Assembly (NCBI GenBank): GCA_025194985.1
Contig: JAOANE010000046.1
Span: 1-64,000, forward strand
Direction of reading: 5' to 3'
Origin: Regnicoccus frigidus
GTDB taxonomy: Bacteria; Cyanobacteriota; Cyanobacteriia; PCC-6307; Cyanobiaceae
Length of the DNA stretch: 64,000 bases
Shown here: one piece after another, positions 1-7,409 of the stretch
Layout of the letters: every line of letters begins with the position of its first letter
Position numbering within the stretch: the stretch's first letter is position 1
Made by a program: the position numbers and the translations under genes
The notes under the pieces: generated by a model
Told to the model about the DNA's origin: nothing
What the model saw: only the letters and a program-made list of their open reading frames with translations
The model's database searches: none

Positions 1-295
1 TGAGCTGGAAGCCCTTGATCAGCCAGGCCGCCAGGGCGAACAACACGATGGTGATTAGCCAGTTGAACAACAGCGACACCGGGCTGATCAGGCCACCGAG
101 CGACGTGACAGCCCAGATCGGCCCGAGCAGGAGCCGCAGCGGAAAGATCAGCAACGTGCCCAGCAGGCCGATCACGACCGCCGAGAGCAACGCCGTGCCG
201 AAGTTCGCCATGACCACGCCGAGGGGCAGGGCCGCGACGATCAACAGCACCACGGCCCGGATCGGCCATTGCAGCAGCCAGATGAAAGCACCCAT
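1..295 (-). CDS. Phage holin family (DUF/4_2 type) membrane protein, 3' end missing
   Basis: Reading from the ATG at 295 towards position 1 gives 98 open codons that run off the window, so the C-terminus is missing. The protein opens MGAFIWLLQWPIRAVVLLIV and is almost entirely hydrophobic, with about four closely spaced membrane segments separated by short Gly/Pro turns. This is the pattern of the small Phage_holin_4_2 (PF04020) membrane proteins common in bacterial chromosomes. Despite the name, chromosomal members are not known to lyse cells. It lies 88 bp downstream of the DUF561 gene on the same strand and may be cotranscribed with it. The family call rests on the hydrophobicity pattern and length; the physiological role is unknown. 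Confidence 0.75.
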   Translation of the reverse strand, partial: MGAFIWLLQWPIRAVVLLIVAALPLGVVMANFGTALLSAVVIGLLGTLLIFPLRLLLGPIWAVTSLGGLISPVSLLFNWLITIVLFALAAWLIKGFQL

Positions 296-383
296 GGATC
301 AGGGAAAGCAACGCTGTAACCGTAGGCAGCGAAGGGCCATGGCGCCAGAACCAGGCGGTCCACTGCCATGGACTGTTACTGGA

Positions 384-1160
384 TCAAGAAGCGATCCCAA
401 CCGCCAGCGGTGCGCCCAGGGCTTCGCGCAGGCTGCGCACCGCGGCTATCATGGCCGGCTCATCATCGAGGCGGCTCACCGCTGAGCCGACGCCCACACC
501 GCTGGCCCCTGCGGCGATCGCCAGCGGCAGGGTCACCGCTGAGAGGCCCGAGGCGCAGAGCACCGGCAGCGGCGCCTCCAGTGATTGCAGGGCCCGGCTG
601 ATCGCATGGGCTGCGGCCAGGGTCGGAGCCGCCTTCTCGATCAGCCCCAGGGTGCCGGCGCTGAACGGACGGGCTGCGGTTCCCCCCTCGGTCTGGATCA
701 GGTCGGCACCAGCCGCCGCCAGATCGATCGCCAGCTGCTCCTGTTGATCCAGGGGAAGGATGTGGGGAACGGTGACCGAAAGCACCACGCTTGGAAGCAG
801 CCGACGGGTCCGGCGGGTCAAGGAGAGCACCTCGTCGGCGCCGAAGCGGCGGCCCAGGGGGTAAAAAGCATCGAAGTTGCCGATCTCCACGATCGTCGCT
901 CCGGCGGCCACAGCCGCCGGAAACAGGTCAGGATCCACCGCTGATGCGCAGATCGGCAGCCCGGAAACCTTGGCTGCCAGCTGAACCAAAGCGGGGTCGC
1001 AGGCCACATCGATCAGATCGGCGCCCCCACCGCCGGCGGCCCGGCTGATGCGCTCCACCGCCAGCGGATCGCGATTGGTGAGCCCCGTGATCACCTTCAA
1101 CAGACGCCGTGACACCAGCGCCGCATGGAGTTCGGCGGGCAGGCTGGAGAGACGCGACAT
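384..1160 (-). CDS. DUF561 family protein (TIM-barrel-like, cyanobacterial)
   Basis: A 258-residue protein starting MSRLSSLPAELHAALVSRRL. I chose the ATG at 1160 over an upstream start because the upstream stretch overlaps the tilS start and is of low quality. The sequence has repeating beta-strand/helix units with Gly-rich turns (GGGGADLIDVACDPALVQLA, then VCASAVDP, VEIGNFDAFY, LIQTEGGT, ASGLSAVTLPLAIAAGASGVG-type segments). These resemble phosphate-binding alpha/beta barrels. Such proteins are conserved in cyanobacteria and plastids, with no established reaction. It is transcribed divergently from tilS with only about 15 bp between the starts. The DUF561 assignment is from recognition of the conserved segments and is fairly secure; the enzymatic function is unknown. 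Confidence 0.8.
   Translation of the reverse strand: MSRLSSLPAELHAALVSRRLLKVITGLTNRDPLAVERISRAAGGGGADLIDVACDPALVQLAAKVSGLPICASAVDPDLFPAAVAAGATIVEIGNFDAFYPLGRRFGADEVLSLTRRTRRLLPSVVLSVTVPHILPLDQQEQLAIDLAAAGADLIQTEGGTAARPFSAGTLGLIEKAAPTLAAAHAISRALQSLEAPLPVLCASGLSAVTLPLAIAAGASGVGVGSAVSRLDDEPAMIAAVRSLREALGAPLAVGIAS
514..521. repeat. HIP1 octamer GCGATCGC (one of at least eight)
   Basis: GCGATCGC, the highly iterated palindrome of many cyanobacterial genomes. Other exact copies I found by eye: 5365-5372, 21008-21015, 22658-22665, 33769-33776, 49172-49179, 55783-55790 and 61190-61197. Confidence 0.8.
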
Positions 1161-1175
1161 CGGCAGGGTCAGCAA

Positions 1176-2213
1176 GTGGCAGCCATTCTCCCACCTGAAA
1201 GCACACCAGCCCAGACCAGTCCCCGGCATCCAGGGCCGGGCTGGGGGCCCCTGCACCGGCGGCTGCATCGGCAGTTATTGGCAGACCCATTCCTCCTGCC
1301 CAGGGGAGAGCGGTTGCTGGTGGCTGTCTCCGGCGGCCAGGATTCGATGGCGCTGATCCGGCTGCTGCTTGATCTGCGCCGTCTGCACCACTGGGAGTTA
1401 CGGCTCTGGCACGGGAACCATGGCTGGCGGCCGGAAGCCGCCGCCCAAGCGGAGGCCCTGGCTGACTGGGCTGGGTCGTTGGGCTTGCAGGTCCAGCAGG
1501 ATCAGGCGCAGCCGCCACCGAGCAGCGAAGCCGCCGCCAGGGACTGGCGCTACGCCCAGCTTGAACATTGGGCAGCCGAGCTGGATTGTGGCCATGTGGT
1601 CACCGGTCACACCGCCAGCGACCGGGCCGAAACCGTGCTGCTGAATCTGGCCCGGGGCGCCGATCGGCGTGGGCTCAGCAGCTTGCGCCGCCGTCGCCGT
1701 TTAGGGGAGAGCCGCTGGCTGGTCCGCCCGCTGCTGAGCCTGAGCCGCGAGGAGACGGCAGACTTTTGTGCCGCCTGGGAGTTGCCGGTCTGGATCGATT
1801 CGAGCAACGCCAGCCCCCGCTTCAGCCGCAACCGCATCCGCCACGACGTGATGCCCGTGCTGGAGGCCCTCCATCGCGGCGCCAGCCGCAGGATCAGTGC
1901 CCTGGCCGAACGCCTTGAGCAGTACCCGGGCGAGGAACTACTGGGCCTGGCCCTGGTGCCGCTGCTGGATCCAGCCGAGCCGAGACGGTTGTGCCGCCAA
2001 CCCCTGCAACGGCGTAGCCCGGCCTGCCAGGAGTTGCTGCTGCGCCATTGGCTGGAGCAGGAAACTGGTAGGAGTCCGGCGTCGCGAACGCTGCTGGAGC
2101 TCTGCCGCAGCTTGCGCAGCTCTTGCGAGCCTGGCAGCCTCAACCTGGGCGGGGGCTGGCGGCTGGCGTGGCAGGCCCAACACCTTCTGCTTCTGGAGCC
2201 AACAGTCCGATGA
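1176..2213 (+). CDS. tilS: tRNA(Ile)-lysidine synthase TilS
   Basis: TilS attaches lysine to C34 of the CAU-anticodon tRNA-Ile using ATP, so that it reads AUA codons. The PP-loop signature LLVAVSGGQDSMAL is clear in the N-terminal part, followed by VVTGHTASDRAETVLLNLARG, typical of the N-type ATP pyrophosphatase fold. The sequence RNRIRHDVMPVLEAL is the usual family motif before the C-terminal substrate-binding part. I propose the GTG at 1176 as start because it clears the divergent DUF561 gene. An ATG at 1125 would overlap that gene by 36 bp and adds residues with no family resemblance. The stop TGA overlaps the next gene's ATG (ATGA), so the two are translationally coupled. Confidence 0.9.
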   Translation: MAAILPPESTPAQTSPRHPGPGWGPLHRRLHRQLLADPFLLPRGERLLVAVSGGQDSMALIRLLLDLRRLHHWELRLWHGNHGWRPEAAAQAEALADWAGSLGLQVQQDQAQPPPSSEAAARDWRYAQLEHWAAELDCGHVVTGHTASDRAETVLLNLARGADRRGLSSLRRRRRLGESRWLVRPLLSLSREETADFCAAWELPVWIDSSNASPRFSRNRIRHDVMPVLEALHRGASRRISALAERLEQYPGEELLGLALVPLLDPAEPRRLCRQPLQRRSPACQELLLRHWLEQETGRSPASRTLLELCRSLRSSCEPGSLNLGGGWRLAWQAQHLLLLEPTVR

Positions 2214-2728
2214 CGTCAGACCGTTTCGATTCCGACGCGTTCGATCAGTCCTACAAGGAGGTGGAACTCGCCTACAGCGAGAGCCGTTTCCAGAAGGCCT
2301 TTCGCCAGGCTGATGCGTTGCTCAAGCAGCAAGCACCAGAGGAAGGAGACCCCAGGACCCAGCGCCTTCAACTAATCCTTGGCCATATCCACCTGCATGG
2401 ACTGCAGGAGCCTGAGCTGGCCATTCCGCTTTACCAGACCGTTCTGGAAAGCGGAGACAGTGCCACTTACAAGGAGCTGGCCGAGCAGGGTCTGGCGTTG
2501 TGTCAGGAGGCCCTAGCCGCACGTGACATGAGTGAGAAACCCGATCTGCTCGCGGCTGACCAGGGCGTCGCTCCGGCTATGCCATGGCTGGATCAGCCAG
2601 AGGCGCTTGACCCGAGCCCGAAAGCCGACCTGAGGATCGAAGCGGTCAGCGTCGATGAACTCAGGCCGGTGGCGACGGCAGAGGAGAGCGAACTGGCCCA
2701 GGGCCTGTTGCGCGTGGTGTTGGGCTGA
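2210..2728 (+). CDS. Conserved hypothetical protein with TPR-like helices
   Basis: A 172-residue, mostly acidic and helical protein beginning MTSDRFDSDAFDQSYKEVEL. Residues about 15-105 look like two to three degenerate tetratricopeptide helices (AYSESRFQKAFRQADALLKQ, then LGHIHLHGLQEPELAIPLYQ). The C-terminal third is acidic and probably flexible, ending in an ELAQGLLRVVLG helix. No signal peptide or membrane segment is visible. The start codon overlaps the tilS stop (ATGA), suggesting coexpression with TilS. I do not recognise a named family; a scaffold or binding role is only inferred from the TPR-like pattern. Confidence 0.75.
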   Translation: MTSDRFDSDAFDQSYKEVELAYSESRFQKAFRQADALLKQQAPEEGDPRTQRLQLILGHIHLHGLQEPELAIPLYQTVLESGDSATYKELAEQGLALCQEALAARDMSEKPDLLAADQGVAPAMPWLDQPEALDPSPKADLRIEAVSVDELRPVATAEESELAQGLLRVVLG

Positions 2729-2732
2729 GGCT

Positions 2733-4757
2733 TCAGCCGGCGGCGGTGGAGCGGCGGCGACGCACCCGGTTGGCGGGCATCTCCGGCTCAGCTGGCACAG
2801 AGACCGCTGGGGCTGCTTTGACCACGGGGGTCACGGCTGCAGCCGGAGCTGCGGTAGCTGTTACTGCTGCCGGGGCCGGCAGGGTGGCCACGGCTTGGCG
2901 CGCGCCAGCCGGAGCGGCTTCGCTGCGGGAGCCGACGTTGCGGATGATCTCCCGGCTGGTTTCCCGACCGCCCTGGCGACCACCCCGACCAGCCGGACGG
3001 CTGTCGGGCTCGGCATCGGCACGGCCCTTGTAGGCGGGCGTCCCGGCCGGTGCCGGTTGAACCAGGCAGATGATCAGAGGTTCCACCTGCAGCTCGCGGC
3101 GCAGGCGGCGCTGCAGGCCCACCTCGATTTCGCGTTGCACCCCCACCCAATCCACATCGGGGGCGGTGCCACCGGTGTGGCGGCAGAGCTGGTTCCAGCG
3201 GTTCTCGAGCACCCATGTGATTTCCCTCTCTGCCCAGATCGAGAGTTTGCGGGCATCGGCGGTTGTGACCACGCCCCGCAGGTTGACCCGTGGCGGTGCA
3301 CCCATGGCCCCGTCGGTGCTGATCACGGTCAGCAGGGTGATCACGCCGTCTTCGGCGAGTTGCTGGCGTTCTTTCAGCACGCGGGCATCAACAATGCCGT
3401 TGCGGGACGCATCGAGCAGTTCGATGCCGGCCTTGACCGGATCACCCTTACGGATGGAATCGGGGGTCAGTTCGACCACGTCGCCGTTGTCGATGATCAA
3501 CATGTGATCGGCCGGCACACCCATCGATTGGGCGGTCTTGGAGTGAGCCACCAGCATGCGGTGCTCACCGTGAACCGGAACGAAGTACTTGGGCCGGGTG
3601 AGGGCAATCATCAGCTTGTGGTCTTCCTGGGAGCCGTGCCCGGACACGTGGATGCCCTCGCCCTTGCCGTAAACAACCTTGGCGCCCAGCATCATCAGCC
3701 GGTCAATGGTGTTGACCACGGAGATGGTGTTGCCCGGAATCGGGCTGGCCGAGAAGATGATCGTGTCGCTGGCTTTGACCTGCACCTGGGGGTGCTCGCA
3801 ACGGGAGATGCGGCTCAGGGCAGCCAGCTCCTCGCCCTGGCTGCCAGTCATCAGCAGCAGGGTTTCACGGTCGGGTAGATCACGGATCTGCTTGATCGGC
3901 ACGAACAGTTCATCAGGGCAGCGGATGTAACCGAGTTCCCGGGCCTTGGCGATCACGTTGAGCATGGAGCGGCCGAGCAGGCCCACCTTGCGGCCATGCT
4001 TCATGGCCAGTTCGAGAATCATCGAAACCCGGTGCACCGAGCTGGCGAAGGTGGTGACGATCACCCGACCTTCGGCCTTGGCGAAGTTGCGATCCAGGTT
4101 CGGGAACACGGCCCGCTCCGGGAGCGTCGAGCCGGGAAGCTCGGCGTTGGTGGAATCACTGAACAGGCAGAGCACGCCTTGTTCGCCGTAATGGGCCATC
4201 CGCTGGATGTCGAAGTATTCGCCATCCACGGGCGTGTGATCGAACTTGAAGTCGCCGGTGAAGACAATCACACCCACTGGAGTGGTGATCGCCAGGCTGA
4301 AGCTGTCGGCGATGGAGTGGGTGTTGCGGATGAACTCCACTTGAAAGTGCTGGCCCACCTTGACGATGTCGCGGGGGCTCACCGTCTGGATGATGGTGCG
4401 ATCGGTGACCGCCGCTTCCTCCATCTTCCCTTGCAGCATCGACATGGCCAGGCGTGGGCCATAGATCACCGGAATGCTGAAGTTCTTGAGGTGATGCGGG
4501 ATGCCGCCGATGTGATCTTCGTGGCCGTGGGTCACGATCATGCCGCGGATGCGCTTCTGGTTTTCGCGCAGATAGCTGGTGTCGGGCAGCACCACATTGA
4601 CGCCGTGCATGCCATCACTGGGGAAGGCCAAGCCGGCATCGACGAGCATCAGCTCATCGCCGTACTCGAACACGCAGGTGTTCTTGCCGATTTCATGGAG
4701 GCCGCCGAGGGGAATCACCCGCAGGGTGGGCTTGTTGCCGTTGGTGCTTGTGGGCAT
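2733..4757 (-). CDS. rnj: Ribonuclease J (metallo-beta-lactamase/beta-CASP)
   Basis: RNase J is a zinc-dependent 5'-3' exo- and endoribonuclease that acts with RNase E in cyanobacterial mRNA decay and maturation. The protein starts MPTSTNGNKPTLRVIPLGGL; the ATG at 4757 fits better than one 26 codons upstream. The metal-binding motif VTHGHEDHIGG lies at about residues 74-85, with FTGDFKFDHTP further on and the beta-CASP segment ending SGHGSQEDHKLM and VPVHGEHRML. The last ~120 residues form a low-complexity Ala/Pro/Val/Arg tail ending RRRRSTAAG, typical of cyanobacterial RNase J and probably unstructured. It follows dapA on the same strand after about 96 bp. At 674 residues it is slightly longer than Gram-positive RNase J (~555) because of the tail. 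Confidence 0.95.
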   Translation of the reverse strand: MPTSTNGNKPTLRVIPLGGLHEIGKNTCVFEYGDELMLVDAGLAFPSDGMHGVNVVLPDTSYLRENQKRIRGMIVTHGHEDHIGGIPHHLKNFSIPVIYGPRLAMSMLQGKMEEAAVTDRTIIQTVSPRDIVKVGQHFQVEFIRNTHSIADSFSLAITTPVGVIVFTGDFKFDHTPVDGEYFDIQRMAHYGEQGVLCLFSDSTNAELPGSTLPERAVFPNLDRNFAKAEGRVIVTTFASSVHRVSMILELAMKHGRKVGLLGRSMLNVIAKARELGYIRCPDELFVPIKQIRDLPDRETLLLMTGSQGEELAALSRISRCEHPQVQVKASDTIIFSASPIPGNTISVVNTIDRLMMLGAKVVYGKGEGIHVSGHGSQEDHKLMIALTRPKYFVPVHGEHRMLVAHSKTAQSMGVPADHMLIIDNGDVVELTPDSIRKGDPVKAGIELLDASRNGIVDARVLKERQQLAEDGVITLLTVISTDGAMGAPPRVNLRGVVTTADARKLSIWAEREITWVLENRWNQLCRHTGGTAPDVDWVGVQREIEVGLQRRLRRELQVEPLIICLVQPAPAGTPAYKGRADAEPDSRPAGRGGRQGGRETSREIIRNVGSRSEAAPAGARQAVATLPAPAAVTATAAPAAAVTPVVKAAPAVSVPAEPEMPANRVRRRRSTAAG

Positions 4758-4853
4758 GGGTTGGGAATCCGGGGTGGTCCCGGGAGAGGGAAAACTTGGG
4801 GGTGCTGAAGCTGAAATCACCGGGCCAGGCTGCACCGGAGAGAAGCCATCGCG

Positions 4854-5759
4854 TCAGGTAGGACGCAGGGCAGCCAGGGCGGTGGTCAGGCGGTCGCGCA
4901 CGTCGCTGTCAGCGGAAACAAGGGGAAGCCGGGGGGCGCCGACGGCCCAGCCCTCAAGCTCCAGGGCGGCCTTGACGGGAATCGGATTGGTGCAGGAGAA
5001 CAGGGCCCGGCAGAGGGGCAGCAGCTGATCGTGAATGGCCAGGGCGCCGGGATGGTCACCGCCCAGGAAGGTCTGGATCATCTGCTGGATCTGGCGCCCG
5101 ACCAGATGGCTGGCCACGCTGACCACACCAACGGCTCCGACGGCCAGCATCGGCAGGGTGAGGGCGTCATCACCGCTGTAGACCGCCAGACGGGAGCCGC
5201 AATGCTGGCGCAGGCGGCTCACCTCATCGGTGCTGCCGCTGGCCGCCTTGAAGCTGACCACGTTGGGCAGGTCCATGAGGCGGGCGGCGGTTTCCGGCGC
5301 CAGGCTGCAGCCGGTCCGACCGGGGATGTTGTAGAGCATCACCGGCAAGGCTGGCGCCGCGGTGGCGATCGCCCGGAAATGGGCTTCGAGGCCGTCCTGG
5401 GGAGGCTTGTTGTAATAAGGAACCACCACCAGCGCCCCATCCGCCCCGTGGGCCTGGGCCTGGCGGATCGCCTCCACCGCTTCGCTGGTGCAGTTGCTGC
5501 CAGTGCCGGCGATCACATGGGCCCGATCAGCGACGGCGCGCTTGACGGTGGCAAGCAGTTGATGCTGCTCCTGCCAGCTGAGGGTGGGCGATTCACCCGT
5601 GGTGCCGGCGACCACCAGACCATCGGAGCCATGGCTCACCAGGTGTTCGGCCAGCCTGGCCGCCTGGGGCAGATCCACGGAACCATCGCTGGCGAAGGGG
5701 GTCACCATGGCGGTGATCACGCGCCCGAATGGAGCGGTGCTGGCGGCTATGGCACTCAA
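4854..5759 (-). CDS. dapA: 4-hydroxy-tetrahydrodipicolinate synthase
   Basis: DapA condenses pyruvate with aspartate semialdehyde, the first committed step to diaminopimelate and lysine. The 301-residue length and motifs are standard: GTTGESPTLSWQEQ near the N-terminus, the catalytic Tyr in YNIPGRTGC, and the Schiff-base Lys in VVSFKAASGS. The start appears to be a TTG at 5759 whose last two bases overlap the asd stop (TTGA), so asd and dapA are translationally coupled. This is metabolically sensible because Asd makes the DapA substrate. No ATG lies in a suitable position: the next in-frame candidate would cut into the conserved RVITAMVTPF strand. Confidence 0.95.
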   Translation of the reverse strand: MSAIAASTAPFGRVITAMVTPFASDGSVDLPQAARLAEHLVSHGSDGLVVAGTTGESPTLSWQEQHQLLATVKRAVADRAHVIAGTGSNCTSEAVEAIRQAQAHGADGALVVVPYYNKPPQDGLEAHFRAIATAAPALPVMLYNIPGRTGCSLAPETAARLMDLPNVVSFKAASGSTDEVSRLRQHCGSRLAVYSGDDALTLPMLAVGAVGVVSVASHLVGRQIQQMIQTFLGGDHPGALAIHDQLLPLCRALFSCTNPIPVKAALELEGWAVGAPRLPLVSADSDVRDRLTTALAALRPT

Positions 5760-6844
5760 AGCACACCTCCGGCTACGGCTGAGTGGGCTGGGTGAGCGGC
5801 CTGGGCGGCTGGATGGAGCAACAGCTCGGCGATCTGGATCGCGTTGAGGGCAGCGCCCTTGCGGATCTGATCGCCGCAGAGCCAGAGCTCAAGGGCGTTG
5901 GGGTCGCTGAGGTCCTGACGGATCCTGCCGACCGCCACCGGGTCCCGCCCGGTGACATCGGTGGGCATCGGGAAGCGGTTGGTTTCAAAATCTTCGATCA
6001 GCTCGACGCCGGCCGCCGCCGCCAGGGCCGCGCGCGCCTCCTCCAAAGGGAAGGGCTCGGTGAAGGCGATGTTCACCGATTCGGAGTGGGCCCGCAACAC
6101 CGGAACCCGAACGCAGGTGGCGGACAGCCGCAAGCCCGGCAAGCCGAGGATTTTGCGGGTTTCATGGAGCATTTTCAGCTCCTCCTCGCAGTAGCCGCTG
6201 GGCTGAAGCGGTGAGTTGTGCAAGAAGAGGTTGAACGCCAGGGAGTGGGGCAGCACGGTGCTCACCGCTTCGCCGCCATCAAGCACGGTGCGGCTGAGCT
6301 GGCGCAGCTCCTCCATGGCGCGGGCGCCGGCCCCACTCGCGGATTGATACGTGCTCACCACCACCCGCTCGATCGCCCGGTGGGCCTGCAGCGGAGCCAG
6401 GGCCAGGCAGAGCAGGATCGTGGTGCAATTCGGGTTGGCGATCAGGCCCCGATGGCGGATGGCAGCCAGCGGATTCACTTCCGGCACCACCAGCGGAACG
6501 TCTGGATCGAGGCGAAAGGCGCTGGAGTTGTCGATCACGATCGCCCCAGCGGCCATGGCCACAGCAGCCCATTCCCTGGAGATCGAACCGCCAGCCGAAG
6601 CCAGTACCAGATCGACACCGATGAACGATGCGGCGCTGACCGCCTGCACCGTCAGGGTCTCCCCGTTCCAGCAGATGGTTTGGCCAGCCGAGCGGGGCGA
6701 GGCCAGCAAACGCAGTTCGCGGATTGGAAAGTGGCGCTCGGCCAGCAGCTCCAGCAACTCCTGACCAACGGCGCCGGTGGCACCGAGGATCGCCACGGTC
6801 AGGGGACGGTCGGGGAGTTGGGAGGGAGGTGCGGCGGTGGTCAA
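5756..6844 (-). CDS. asd: Aspartate-semialdehyde dehydrogenase
   Basis: Asd reduces beta-aspartyl phosphate to aspartate semialdehyde with NADPH, the branch point to lysine/diaminopimelate, methionine and threonine. The nucleotide-binding loop LTVAILGATGAVGQELL is at about residues 15-31. The catalytic cysteine is in LIANPNCTTILLCLAL, and STYQSASGAGARAMEEL and CVRVPVLRAHSE match the bacterial family. The length of 362 is normal apart from a short N-terminal lead. The assigned start is a TTG; a GTG inside the first strand would be too short. It heads a minus-strand group asd-dapA-rnj whose promoter must lie in the long gap upstream. Confidence 0.95.
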   Translation of the reverse strand: MTTAAPPSQLPDRPLTVAILGATGAVGQELLELLAERHFPIRELRLLASPRSAGQTICWNGETLTVQAVSAASFIGVDLVLASAGGSISREWAAVAMAAGAIVIDNSSAFRLDPDVPLVVPEVNPLAAIRHRGLIANPNCTTILLCLALAPLQAHRAIERVVVSTYQSASGAGARAMEELRQLSRTVLDGGEAVSTVLPHSLAFNLFLHNSPLQPSGYCEEELKMLHETRKILGLPGLRLSATCVRVPVLRAHSESVNIAFTEPFPLEEARAALAAAAGVELIEDFETNRFPMPTDVTGRDPVAVGRIRQDLSDPNALELWLCGDQIRKGAALNAIQIAELLLHPAAQAAHPAHSAVAGGVL

Positions 6845-7164
6845 GGGCAGCGGGGAATCGGTACGGAGGAGGGAGAAATCAGTGGGCTAGGGCCAGGCTG
6901 AGGGTTGCTGTTCGCGTCGCTCTGGTGCGTCAAGACCATGGACTCAACCAGGTTTGTGGCCCGATGCTTCCGCCTGATGAAGGGGGAATGGGGCTGGGAA
7001 GCCTGAGTTGAAAATCGAGAATGGCCGAAGCGCTGGTCGGTGGCTGAGCGGAGAAAAGGCTGTAAATTGAAGGTTGCGTTAGGTGCTGAGAAATGAAAAG
7101 AAAAAGCTGATCAACTGAGCGAGCATCCGATGAATCACAGGGCACTGACAGGCCTCTATGAATT

Positions 7165-7186
7165 CAGGCTTATTCAATCAAGCCTG
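7165..7186. repeat. Inverted repeat, 7-bp arms, 8-nt loop
   Basis: The arms CAGGCTT and AAGCCTG flank ATTCAATC in the asd-tig gap. There is no T-run after either arm, so a rho-independent terminator is unlikely. An operator or a structured leader are alternatives. Confidence 0.5.
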
Positions 7187-7274
7187 CCCAGATCTGTCCC
7201 AGATCCGTGAAAAACCTTGCCGGTTTCAGTCACGTCGTCGTTCTTTAACCATAGTACCCAGAACTGCTTCTCTG

Positions 7275-7298
7275 TTGTCAAGATTCTGGGTTGTCAAG
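7275..7298. repeat. Tandem TTGTCAAG octamers, 16 bp apart
   Basis: Two identical 8-bp copies start 16 bp apart, upstream of tig. The spacing (about one and a half helical turns) could suit a regulator dimer, but chance cannot be excluded. Confidence 0.4.
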
Positions 7299-7339
7299 CC
7301 GCTGAGCGGTTGCCCGGCACGCCGATGGCAGAGCCCGGT

Positions 7340-7370
7340 TTGCAGAGCCTGTTGCATGGGTTTCTAGGAT
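7340..7370 (+). promoter_or_regulatory. Candidate tig promoter
   Basis: TTGCAG (7340-7345) and TAGGAT (7365-7370) are 19 bp apart, and would give a leader of roughly 30 nt before the tig ATG. The spacer is long and the match partial, so this is a weak proposal. Confidence 0.3.
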
Positions 7371-7409
7371 CAAAGGCTGTCCTGCATTGCCGGTCCGGCC
7401 GGTTCAGCC

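Larger units (their letters stand above)
6845..7409. other. 565-bp intergenic region between divergent asd and tig
   Basis: This is the longest stretch without a convincing gene. It is AT-richer than its surroundings in the middle (about 7010-7260) and must hold the promoters for the asd group (minus) and the tig-clpP-clpX group (plus). Visible structure: a 7-bp inverted repeat CAGGCTT/AAGCCTG (7165-7186), and two copies of TTGTCAAG 16 bp apart (7275-7282 and 7291-7298). A weak promoter-like pair lies just upstream of tig. The short open frames inside lack family resemblance and codon bias. A small RNA is possible but I cannot show one. Confidence 0.6.
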
